A stretch of DNA of 64,000 nucleotides from Paractinoplanes lichenicola (GTDB lineage: Bacteria > Actinomycetota > Actinomycetes > Mycobacteriales > Micromonosporaceae). Shown here one piece after another: positions 1-8,595 of this stretch. Position numbers and translations under genes: made by a program. Position 1 is the stretch's first letter. Each line of letters opens with the position of its first letter. Where the stretch lies: positions 496,001-560,000 of the forward strand of contig NZ_JAENHO010000006.1 of NCBI RefSeq assembly GCF_016785085.1, given 5' to 3'. Under the pieces are notes generated by a model. The model searched no databases, had not been told where the DNA came from, and saw only the letters and a program-made list of their open reading frames with translations.

Positions 1-875
1 CTCGTGGGTCGGCTCGGGGCGTTGCCCTGCGGGTGGTCGGCGGGGAGGGCCGTGCTGGTCGACGGGTCGGAGGCGTCCGGTCGGTGGGCGCGTTTGGGCT
101 CGACTGCGCGCATCTCCACGGTGGGGGCGGCAACGGCCGAGGGGGTGCCGGACGACGTCCGGGAGTCGGTCGAGGCAGCGTCGGCCGAGGAGGTCGACGA
201 GGTCGACGAGGTGTCGACCGCGGAAAAGGAGGTGGTGGCGGGGGCGGCGGGAGATGAGGAACGCGCCCTGGCAAGAAGATCGTTCAAGGTGTCGGTGAGC
301 TCGGCGACCTCCCGCGGGCTCCTCACCTCGGGAAGCCGCTGCCCAGGATCGGCCGGGTCCAGCTCCCGGGCCGCCCCCAGCAACCGCTGGAACGGCCGCA
401 ACACCAACCCCGTCGCAAACCACACCCCGGCCGCGCTCAAGACGGCGGCGAGCAGCACCAGCAGATCCACGACCAGCACGTTATCGGTGTGCTGCTCGGA
501 AAGGTCGTCCAGGCTCATCAGAATTTGCATCTGGGCCCCGGTCGGCAGGGTCTGGGCCAGGGAGCGCCACTCGTCGTCGCCCGAGTTGACTGTCGAAAAC
601 CCGTCTTGGGCGGGCATCGGGAAGCCGGCCGACGAGCCGACCTGTTTGAGCATCTCGCCGCCCTGGATGAGGCGGATCGCGAAGCTGCCGTCGGTGGGGA
701 GCGAACCGTTCTTCTCGGCGGCGGCGCGCACCTGTTCGGCGCGGGCGGCGAGGACGCGGTCCAGGTCGGCGCGGTCTCGGTGGTCGATTCGCACGACGAT
801 GAGCAGACCGGCGAGCGCCACCACGAGCGCGACGAGGGCGGTGACGGTCAGCGTCAGCTGGGTGCGAAGCCTCAT
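1..875 (-). CDS. Sensor histidine kinase, N-terminal part (cut by window edge)
   Basis: An open frame runs from an ATG at 875 off the left edge, giving 291 residues without a stop. It starts with a short cytoplasmic tail and a membrane segment (about 8-28, TLTVTALVALVVALAGLLIV). An extracytoplasmic sensor region of about 100 residues follows, then a second membrane segment (about 132-155) and a HAMP-like linker (LRPFQRLLGAARELDPADPG, then PREVAELTDTLNDLL). This is the usual order of a two-component sensor kinase; the HisKA and ATPase domains would lie beyond the edge. After the HAMP helix the visible part becomes an 80-residue Ser/Thr/Ala/Pro-rich stretch rather than a HisKA helix, which is unusual. 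The reading is supported by the domain order rather than by catalytic motifs, which are not visible. Confidence 0.75.
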   Translation of the reverse strand, partial: MRLRTQLTLTVTALVALVVALAGLLIVVRIDHRDRADLDRVLAARAEQVRAAAEKNGSLPTDGSFAIRLIQGGEMLKQVGSSAGFPMPAQDGFSTVNSGDDEWRSLAQTLPTGAQMQILMSLDDLSEQHTDNVLVVDLLVLLAAVLSAAGVWFATGLVLRPFQRLLGAARELDPADPGQRLPEVRSPREVAELTDTLNDLLARARSSSPAAPATTSFSAVDTSSTSSTSSADAASTDSRTSSGTPSAVAAPTVEMRAVEPKRAHRPDASDPSTSTALPADHPQGNAPSRPT

Positions 876-1011
876 AACCGGGGCGAGTTCCTCAAAAAAG
901 AACGGGGGAAGCGGGGAGGGCAGACGCGAGGCTAGTGGAGCGAACGCCGACCGGGAAGATACGGCTGCCGGTCGAACGAATCTCCGTCTCCGGCTAAGCT
1001 AAGAGCTGCCC

Positions 1012-1094
1012 GCGTCGAGAGGCGCTGCGACGGAACCGGCGATGCCTGGTCTCCGCCACGCTCGGCCCGGGTTTCTGAAGTCAAGGGCGCCTCC
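1012..1094 (+). promoter_or_regulatory. SAH riboswitch in the ahcY leader
   Basis: A seven-base helix GAGGCGC (1019-1025) / GCGCCTC (1087-1093) closes the element. The 5' strand continues into CTGCGACGG, and GCTCGG follows at 1060-1065. CGAG at 1016-1019 can pair with CTCG at 1061-1064, as in the pseudoknot of the SAH aptamer. The order GAGG-GCGCTGCGAC ... GCTCGG ... GGCGC matches the SAH (S-adenosylhomocysteine) riboswitch class as I remember it. The element ends 7 nt before the Shine-Dalgarno GGGAGGAG (1101-1108) of ahcY, whose product removes SAH. In this class SAH binding turns expression on. Confidence 0.8.
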
Positions 1095-1116
1095 TGATGA
1101 GGGAGGAGACCCTCGT

Positions 1117-2592
<1,476 letters not shown>

Positions 2593-2640
2593 CAACTGCT
2601 TTCCCCGCCCGGCCTCATCGGCGGGGCCGGGCAGGGAAAG

Positions 2641-4308
2641 ATGTTCAACGTGCACGTCGAGGGAACCCTGCTCTTCATCCTGGCCGCCGTCGGCGTGATC
2701 GTGGCGATCCGGGTGATCTCCGAGAAGACCGGCCTGCCGGCGGCCGCGCTGCTCACGATCGCGGGCATTACGTACGCCGTGCTGCCCGGCCCGAACGTCG
2801 AGCTCGAACCTGAGCTGATCATGACGTACGTGATCCCGCCGTTGCTCTACAGCGCAGCGCTGGACGCGTCATTGCTCGACATCCGCCGGCACATGCGTAC
2901 GGTGGTCAGCCTCTCGGTCTTGCTGGTGCTGGCCACCGCGCTGCTCATCGGCGTCGGGATGAACCTGTGGGTGACCGGCGCGACCCTCGCGGCCGGCATC
3001 GCCCTGGGCGCCGCCGTAGCCCCGCCCGACCCGGTCGCCGCGCTGGCCGTGGGCCGCCGGGCCGGGTTGCCGCCCAAGATAATCACCCTGATCCAGGGTG
3101 AGGGCCTGCTCAACGACGCGACCGCGCTGACCATCCTGACCGTGGCGATCGCGGCTACCGACGGCGGCGGGTTCTCGTTCCCGGCGGCGACCCTCGAGTT
3201 CTTCGTGATGGCGGCCGGTGGCGTGGTGGCCGGTGTCGTGGTGGCGTACGTCGTCCGCTACCTACGGCACCTGCGCGGCGACCCGCTGACCGCGAACGCG
3301 ATCTCGCTGGCCACCCCCCTCGCGGCGTACGTGCTGGCCGAGTCGGTGCACGTCTCGGGTGTGCTCGCCGTCGTCATCGCCGGTCTGATCATCGGGCACG
3401 ACTCGTCGCGGCACAGCGTGGCGGCCAGCCGGCTGCAGACCACCGCGGTCTGGCGGCTCGTCGACTTCCTGCTCGAGGGCCTGGTCTTCCTGCTGATCGG
3501 GCAGCAGCTGCCGACCGTGGTCGAGGGGCTGAGCGAATACGAGACCTCGACCGTCGTGATCGCGGTGGCGGTGACGGTCGGCGTGACGCTGCTGCTGCGG
3601 CCGTTGTGGCTGATCCTGACCCAGCTGCTGCCGCGCTCGTTGCACATGCGGCTGGGCGGCGAGCCGATGGCCGAGGACGAGTCGGCCGACCCGGCGCGCG
3701 TCGAGAGAGTGCGCGAGAAGGCGCTGACCGGCAAGGAAGTGACCGCGCTGAGCTGGGCCGGCACCCGCGGCGTGATCAGCCTGGCCGCCATCTTCACGCT
3801 GCCCGAGACGGTGCCGCAGCGCGACCTGCTGCATTTCTGCGCGTTCGTGGTGGTGCTGGTGACGCTGCTGGGCCAGGGTCTGACGTTCGCGCCGCTGGTG
3901 CAGTGGCTGGGGTTGCGGGCCAACAAGAGCGACGAGGCCCGCGAGCGCAACGAGGCCCGGTCGGCGTCGGTGCAGGCCGCCCTGGACAGGCTCGACGAGA
4001 TCCAGGAGGAGCAGCACGACCACGTCGAGGATGTGGCGATCGAGCACATGCGCAAGCAGCTCGACGTGCGGCTCGAGCGTTACCGCCGGCGGCTCGACAT
4101 GCTCGAGAAGTCCGACTCCGACGAGGTGCCGGTGTCGCCGCAGTACGAGGCGGCGCTGATGGTGCGGCGCAAGGTGATCGAGGCGCAGCGGGAGGAGCTG
4201 CTGCGCTGGCGGGACGCGGGCAACCTGAACGACGAGGGCCTGCGGATCCTGGAGCGCGAGCTCGACCACGAGGAGCGCCTGCTCCCCGATCGCAGCGGCA
4301 AAGCCTGA
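2641..4308 (+). CDS. CPA1-family cation/proton antiporter
   Basis: This 555-residue membrane protein exchanges Na+ (or K+) for protons. About 12 hydrophobic segments fill residues 5-420. The CPA1 markers APPDPVAA (about 125) and EGLLNDATAL (about 155, with the ion-binding ND pair) are present. A conserved arginine segment, LSWAGTRGVISLAA, lies near 370. A charged cytoplasmic tail of about 130 residues, rich in Glu/Arg heptads (EIQEEQHDHVEDVAIEH), probably forms a coiled-coil regulatory domain. The ATG at 2641 has AGGGAAAG just upstream. It lies 48 nt after ahcY on the same strand. A second, incomplete CPA1 gene sits at the right end of the window. Confidence 0.92.
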   Translation: MFNVHVEGTLLFILAAVGVIVAIRVISEKTGLPAAALLTIAGITYAVLPGPNVELEPELIMTYVIPPLLYSAALDASLLDIRRHMRTVVSLSVLLVLATALLIGVGMNLWVTGATLAAGIALGAAVAPPDPVAALAVGRRAGLPPKIITLIQGEGLLNDATALTILTVAIAATDGGGFSFPAATLEFFVMAAGGVVAGVVVAYVVRYLRHLRGDPLTANAISLATPLAAYVLAESVHVSGVLAVVIAGLIIGHDSSRHSVAASRLQTTAVWRLVDFLLEGLVFLLIGQQLPTVVEGLSEYETSTVVIAVAVTVGVTLLLRPLWLILTQLLPRSLHMRLGGEPMAEDESADPARVERVREKALTGKEVTALSWAGTRGVISLAAIFTLPETVPQRDLLHFCAFVVVLVTLLGQGLTFAPLVQWLGLRANKSDEARERNEARSASVQAALDRLDEIQEEQHDHVEDVAIEHMRKQLDVRLERYRRRLDMLEKSDSDEVPVSPQYEAALMVRRKVIEAQREELLRWRDAGNLNDEGLRILERELDHEERLLPDRSGKA

Positions 4309-4365
4309 CGCAACTCTTACAAACGGCTCGCACTCCCCTGACCGGCGGCCGGGACGCTCGGCGGC

Positions 4366-4968
4366 ATGAGACGAATCCTCGCTCCTCTGCTGCTCACCGG
4401 GGTCCTGCTCGCCGGCGGGGCGTGCGCCGCCCAGCCCGTCGCCGCGCAGACCATCGACACCCTGCTGGTCTCGGCCGACCAGCAGATGGGCGCCCTCGAC
4501 GAGCCCGCCGACCTGGCCGATGACCTGCGCGCGGCCGGCTCGAAGCGGTCGGTCGCCGAGCGCGTCGACCGCCGGCTGGCCGCCTTGAAGCGCTTCGACG
4601 CCACGATCGAGAAGTCGAAGCACCTGCAGCCCGCGCACAAGGCGGCGCTGGCCAAGCTCATCGACGACCAGACCGCCGGCCTGACCGCGCTGCGCGACAA
4701 GACCGGCAAGGACGCGGCCCGCAGCGTGGTCACGGACTTTCGCGTCTTCATCCTGACCGGCCCCAAGGTGCGGCTGGCCACGGCCATCGACGCCGAGCTG
4801 GCCGCCGCCGAGAAGCTGGGTAAGGCCGACGTCGAGAAGGCCCTGAGCGGCCAGGTCGACGCCCTGTTGAAGATCCAGCCCGGCCCGGACGCGGCGGCGA
4901 TCAAGAAGCAGGTGGAGCCGATCCGGCAGGCGGCCAAGGACGCGCGCGCGGCCCTGAAGTCGAAGTAA
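4366..4968 (+). CDS. Exported helical protein of unknown function
   Basis: This is a 200-residue protein with a signal peptide (MRR, then a hydrophobic core ending LLAGGACAAQP). GAC could serve as a weak lipobox, but the -3 residue is Gly rather than Leu/Val, so cleavage by signal peptidase I after the VAA region is as likely. The mature part is rich in Ala, Lys, Asp and Leu and looks all-helical; there are no Cys or Trp residues and I see no enzymatic motif. I do not recognise the family. It follows the antiporter gene by 57 nt and is followed by a strong hairpin, so it may be the last gene of that unit. No clear Shine-Dalgarno sequence precedes the ATG. Confidence 0.7.
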   Translation: MRRILAPLLLTGVLLAGGACAAQPVAAQTIDTLLVSADQQMGALDEPADLADDLRAAGSKRSVAERVDRRLAALKRFDATIEKSKHLQPAHKAALAKLIDDQTAGLTALRDKTGKDAARSVVTDFRVFILTGPKVRLATAIDAELAAAEKLGKADVEKALSGQVDALLKIQPGPDAAAIKKQVEPIRQAAKDARAALKSK

Positions 4969-4995
4969 GCGCGACCACTCACGCACGTCGCCGTG

Positions 4996-5039
4996 GCGGT
5001 CTGAGCGTTCTGGGCGCCCCGGCGCCCTGCTCAGGCCGC
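4996..5039 (+). terminator. Terminator-like hairpin after the exported-protein gene
   Basis: An 11-bp outer stem GCGGTCTGAGC (4996-5006) / GCTCAGGCCGC (5029-5039, one G-T pair) encloses an inner GGGCGC / GCGCCC stem. No T tract follows, which is common in high-GC actinomycetes. It separates the 4366-4968 gene from the tetR promoter region. Confidence 0.6.
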
Positions 5040-5129
5040 TGCGGTCCCCGCGGGAGCGACGGTCCGCACCACCCACTCACCTGGGACATCCGGCTCTTGA
5101 TCTTGATAGGGAGAAAATTGGCACGTCGG

Positions 5130-5155
5130 CTACACAGTCGTGTAGTAAGCTACAC
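5130..5155 (+). promoter_or_regulatory. Double palindromic operator before the tetR gene
   Basis: Two palindromes overlap: CTACAC-agtc-GTGTAG (5130-5145) and GTGTAG-taag-CTACAC (5140-5155). The GTGTAG half-site is shared. The element ends 2 nt before the GTG start of the TetR gene, the classic position for autorepression by a TetR-family protein. Confidence 0.75.
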
Positions 5156-5157
5156 AC

Positions 5158-5763
5158 GTGAGTAGCGATCTGACCGCCCGTGCCCGCATCCGTGACGCCG
5201 CCATTCAGCTGTTTGCGGAGCGTGGCGTCGAGGGTGCGACGATCCGTGACATCGCGCAGCAGGCCGACGTGTCCTCCGGCCTGCTGCGGCACCATTTCGG
5301 CTCCAAGGAGGGCTTGCGCGACGCCTGCGACGAGTGGGCGCTGCACGAGCTGACCAAGGTCAGCGGCCAGTTCATCGAGTTCTCCACGCTCGACGGCTTC
5401 ACTCTCCGGGTCCGGCTGCTGCAGAGCTATCTCATCCGCTCCATCCTGGACGGCTCGCCGGCCGGCACCGCGATGTTCGACCGCATGCTGGAGTACGGCG
5501 AGCAGTGGCTGGCCACCACCGATCTCAAGGTGGCCGACCCGCGGGCCTTCGTCGCGGTGCTCTCCGTGATGAAGATGTCGCTGTTCACCATGAGTGACTT
5601 GATGTCGCGCGCGCTCGGTGACGATGTCACCCAGCCGCAGGCGTGGGGCCGGATGCTGCGGGCCTCGCTCGACCTGTTCTCCCAACCCCTCATCACGAAA
5701 GAGCAGGCTCTGCAGGCGGAGTCGGCCATCGACCGGGTGATCGCCGGAGAGGAAGCATCATGA
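5158..5763 (+). CDS. TetR-family repressor of an ABC exporter
   Basis: This 201-residue regulator has an N-terminal helix-turn-helix (ATIRDIAQQADVSSGLLRHH then FGSKEGL, about 23-55). The ligand-binding C-terminal half diverges from well-known TetR types. The GTG at 5158 directly follows the double palindrome and lacks a clear Shine-Dalgarno sequence, so the mRNA may be leaderless or have a very short leader. Its stop overlaps the ATG of the ATPase gene (ATGA), making a three-gene operon of regulator, ATPase and permease. The simplest model is that a ligand exported by the transporter releases the repressor from its own promoter; the ligand is unknown. Confidence 0.93.
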   Translation: MSSDLTARARIRDAAIQLFAERGVEGATIRDIAQQADVSSGLLRHHFGSKEGLRDACDEWALHELTKVSGQFIEFSTLDGFTLRVRLLQSYLIRSILDGSPAGTAMFDRMLEYGEQWLATTDLKVADPRAFVAVLSVMKMSLFTMSDLMSRALGDDVTQPQAWGRMLRASLDLFSQPLITKEQALQAESAIDRVIAGEEAS

Positions 5764-6656
5764 CCGAGGCCATCGACGCCACGGGGCTCGTCAAGCGGTT
5801 CGGCAAGGTCACCGCCCTCGACGGGCTCGACCTGCACGTCCGCACGGGCGAGGTGCACGGGTTCCTCGGTCCCAACGGGGCCGGCAAGACCACCACCATC
5901 CGCATCCTGCTCGGCCTGTCGAGGCACAACGGCGGGACGGTCTCGCTGCTCGGCGGCGATCCGTGGAGCGAGGCGACCGAGTTGCACAAACGCCTGGCGT
6001 ACGTGCCGGGTGACGTCACCCTCTGGCCCGCGCTGACCGGCGGCGAGGTGATCGACCTGCTCGGCCGGCTGCGCGGCGGGCTCGACACCACCCGCAAGGC
6101 CGAGCTGCTCGAGCGGTTCCAGCTCGATCCGCGCAAGAAGGGCCGCACCTACTCCAAAGGCAACCGGCAGAAGGTCGCCCTGATCGCGGCGCTGGCGTCC
6201 GATGTGGAGCTACTAATCCTCGACGAGCCCACCTCCGGCCTCGACCCGCTCATGGAGGAGGTGTTCCGCGAGGTCGTCCTCGAGGAGAAGAAGCGCGGCG
6301 ACCGTACGGTCCTGCTGTCCAGCCACATCCTGGCCGAGGTCGAGGTGCTCTGCGACCGGCTGACGATCATCCGCGAGGGCCGTACGGTCGAGACCGGCAC
6401 CCTGGCCGACATGCGGCACCTGACCCGCACGACGATCCAGGCCGAGCTGGCCGGGCCGCCGGACGGGCTGGCCACGCTGGCCGGGGTGCACGACTTCCAG
6501 CTCGACCACGACCGGGTGCGGTTCGACGTCGACACCGACGCCCTCGAGCCGGCGTTGCGCAAGCTGGTCGCCGTCGGGGTCAAGAGCCTGGTCAGCCAGC
6601 CGCCGTCGCTCGAAGAGCTGTTCCTGCGGCAATATCAGAAAGACGAGCGGCGATGA
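5760..6656 (+). CDS. ABC-2 type exporter, ATP-binding subunit
   Basis: A 298-residue ATPase. It has Walker A GPNGAGKTTT (about 39-48), a signature region YSKGNRQKVALIAALA (about 130-145), Walker B LLILDEPTSGLDPL (about 154-167) and the switch histidine in LSSHIL. The signature is SKGNRQK rather than LSGGQ, a variation seen in exporter ATPases of this type. The C-terminal 90 residues form the extra domain usual in DrrA-like exporters. The ATG at 5760 overlaps the tetR stop (ATGA), and the gene ends in an ATGA overlap with the permease. It should energise the permease encoded next, probably for efflux of a drug-like compound. Confidence 0.93.
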   Translation: MTEAIDATGLVKRFGKVTALDGLDLHVRTGEVHGFLGPNGAGKTTTIRILLGLSRHNGGTVSLLGGDPWSEATELHKRLAYVPGDVTLWPALTGGEVIDLLGRLRGGLDTTRKAELLERFQLDPRKKGRTYSKGNRQKVALIAALASDVELLILDEPTSGLDPLMEEVFREVVLEEKKRGDRTVLLSSHILAEVEVLCDRLTIIREGRTVETGTLADMRHLTRTTIQAELAGPPDGLATLAGVHDFQLDHDRVRFDVDTDALEPALRKLVAVGVKSLVSQPPSLEELFLRQYQKDERR

Positions 6657-8230
6657 CCGGCACCGGCCGGCTCATCCGGCTGATCCTGCGCCGTGACCGC
6701 GTCGTACTGCCCCTGTGGGTGGTGCTGCTCGGGCTCGTCCCGGCGGGTTACGTGGCCTCGTTCGAGGGGTTGTTCCCGACCGAGGCCGAGCGCATCGACT
6801 ACGCCCAGGCCAGCGCGGGCAACGCCGGCTTCGTCACGCTCTACGGCCCGCTGCACGGCTCGTCGCTGGGTGAGCTCGTGGCCTGGCGGGCCGGGTTCCA
6901 GCCGGTGCTGGTGGCGCTGTGCGCGCTGCTCATGGTCGTGCGGCACACCCGCACCGACGAGGAGGCGGGCCGCACCGAGCTGATCGGCGCCGCGGCGGTC
7001 GGCCGGCACGCTCAGCTGGCGGCCGCGCTGATCACGACCTGCGCCGCGAGCGTGCTGCTGGGCGCGGTGGTGACGGCGGCGATGCTCGGGCAGGGCCTGC
7101 CGGCGGCGGGCTCGCTGGCCTTCGGCGCCGAGATGGCCCTGGCCGGGTGCGTGTTCGCGGGCGTCGGCGCGGTCACCGCCCAGCTCACCAGCAGCGCGCG
7201 CGGGGCCCGGACGATCGCGCTGATCGTGCTCGCGGCCGCCTACGTGCTGCGCGTCGGCGGCGACGTCTCGGCCCTCGGCGACGGGTCGCTCGCGTGGCTG
7301 AGCCGGCTCTCGCCCATCGGCTGGGTGCAACACCTCTTCCCGTACGGGGTGAACGACTGGTGGCCGGCGTTGCTGGCGCTCGCGGTCACGGTCGTCACGA
7401 CCGGGGTCGCCGGGCTGCTGCTGACCCGGCGCGACTTCGGGGGCGGCCTGCTGCCCGCGCGCCTGGGCCCGGCTTCGGCCCCGGCCGGGCTGGGGACGCC
7501 GCTCGGGCTGGCCTGGCGTCTGCACCGGGGCCTGCTGCTCGGCTGGGTCGTCGGGTTCGCGCTGCTCGGCCTGGTCTTCGGCGGGGTCGGCGGCAGCGTG
7601 CTCGACATCGCGTCGGAGAATTCGGGGCTCGGTGAGATCTTCGCCCGGCTCGGCGGCTCGGAGGCACTGGTCGACAGCTACTTCGCCGGGATCGCGGGCA
7701 TCGTCGGGCTGATCGCGGCCTGCTATGCCGTGCAGGCCACGCTGCGGCTGCGCGACGAGGAGCAGACCGGTCACGCCGAGGCGACGCTGAGCACTGCCGT
7801 CTCCCGGTACGCATGGGCCGGCGCGCACCTGTTCTTCTCGCTGCTGGGCCCGGCCGTGGTGCTGGCGGTCGAGGGGGTAGCGGTCGCGCTGGCCTATCCC
7901 CAGGGCGACTTCGGCGAGATCCTCGGCGGCACGCTGGTGCAACTGCCGGCGGTGTGGGTGCTGGCCGCGCTCGCGGTGGTCGCGTTCGGCCTGCTGCCCC
8001 GGCTCTCGGCCGTGGCCTGGGCGCCGCCCGCCCTCTGCCTGCTGATCCTGCTGGTCGGCCAGACCCTGCAACTCGACCAGTGGCTCCTCGACATCTCCCC
8101 GTTCACCCACACCCCCAAACTCCCCGGCGGCGACCTCTCCCCCACTCCCCTGATCACCCTGACCGTGGTCGCGGCCGCCTTGACCGCCGTGGGCATCCTC
8201 GGAGTCCGGAGACGCAACATTCCCGACTGA
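6653..8230 (+). CDS. ABC-2 type exporter, 12-span permease
   Basis: A 525-residue integral membrane protein with about 12 hydrophobic segments arranged as two similar halves (roughly 1-260 and 280-525). It therefore resembles a fused pair of six-span ABC-2 permeases. The start overlaps the ATPase stop. Both halves contain the paired helices and glycine-rich loops typical of this exporter group (for example LTSSARGARTIALIVLAAAY in the first half). Together with the ATPase it should export a hydrophobic compound, under control of the TetR protein at the head of the operon. The substrate cannot be read from the sequence. Confidence 0.9.
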   Translation: MTGTGRLIRLILRRDRVVLPLWVVLLGLVPAGYVASFEGLFPTEAERIDYAQASAGNAGFVTLYGPLHGSSLGELVAWRAGFQPVLVALCALLMVVRHTRTDEEAGRTELIGAAAVGRHAQLAAALITTCAASVLLGAVVTAAMLGQGLPAAGSLAFGAEMALAGCVFAGVGAVTAQLTSSARGARTIALIVLAAAYVLRVGGDVSALGDGSLAWLSRLSPIGWVQHLFPYGVNDWWPALLALAVTVVTTGVAGLLLTRRDFGGGLLPARLGPASAPAGLGTPLGLAWRLHRGLLLGWVVGFALLGLVFGGVGGSVLDIASENSGLGEIFARLGGSEALVDSYFAGIAGIVGLIAACYAVQATLRLRDEEQTGHAEATLSTAVSRYAWAGAHLFFSLLGPAVVLAVEGVAVALAYPQGDFGEILGGTLVQLPAVWVLAALAVVAFGLLPRLSAVAWAPPALCLLILLVGQTLQLDQWLLDISPFTHTPKLPGGDLSPTPLITLTVVAAALTAVGILGVRRRNIPD

Positions 8231-8258
8231 CGTTGCCGGGTCCTCGTAGCGTGACGGC

Positions 8259-8595
8259 ATGCCGATTCCGGAGTTTGTCGTCGCGTTGCGGGAGAAGGTC
8301 GGGCACGATCCGTTGCCGCTGCCCGGGGTGATCGCCGTCGTGCTCGACGAGCGGGGGCGGGTGCTGCTGGTGCGCCGCTCCGACACCGCCGAGTGGGCCC
8401 TGGTCACCGGGTGTCTGGAGCCGGGCGAGCAGCCGGCCGCGGGCGCCGCGCGGGAGGTGTTCGAGGAGACCGGCGTCAAGGTCACAGTCGGTGCAGGTCG
8501 GCTGGTTCGAGCCGGAGGATGTGCCGGACCTGCCGGCGCACCAGGCTCGCTGTCTGGCGGTGAGCCGGGACAGCGAGCCCTGGTTCGCGCGCTAG
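8259..8595 (+). pseudogene. Nudix hydrolase gene with internal deletion and frameshift
   Basis: The first 75 codons encode a good Nudix N-terminus including the Nudix box (GCLEPGEQPAAGAA then REVFEETG). Right after GVKV the frame is lost. In another frame, from about 8485 to a TAG at 8593-8595, lies a normal Nudix C-terminus (VQVGWFEPEDVPDLPAHQ ... EPWFAR). About 40-50 residues that normally separate these two parts are missing, so an internal deletion that also shifted the frame joins the ends. If read on, the frame continues out of family into the neighbouring gene's antisense. The promoter looks intact: TAGCGT (8247-8252) lies 6 nt before the ATG, a leaderless arrangement. The stop overlaps that of the convergent protease gene. 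Confidence 0.8.

Noticed and set aside
4..1002. A plus-strand open frame over the left end
   Set aside because: The opposite strand encodes membrane spans and a HAMP linker. The plus frame gives only Arg/Ser-rich nonsense with no start signal.
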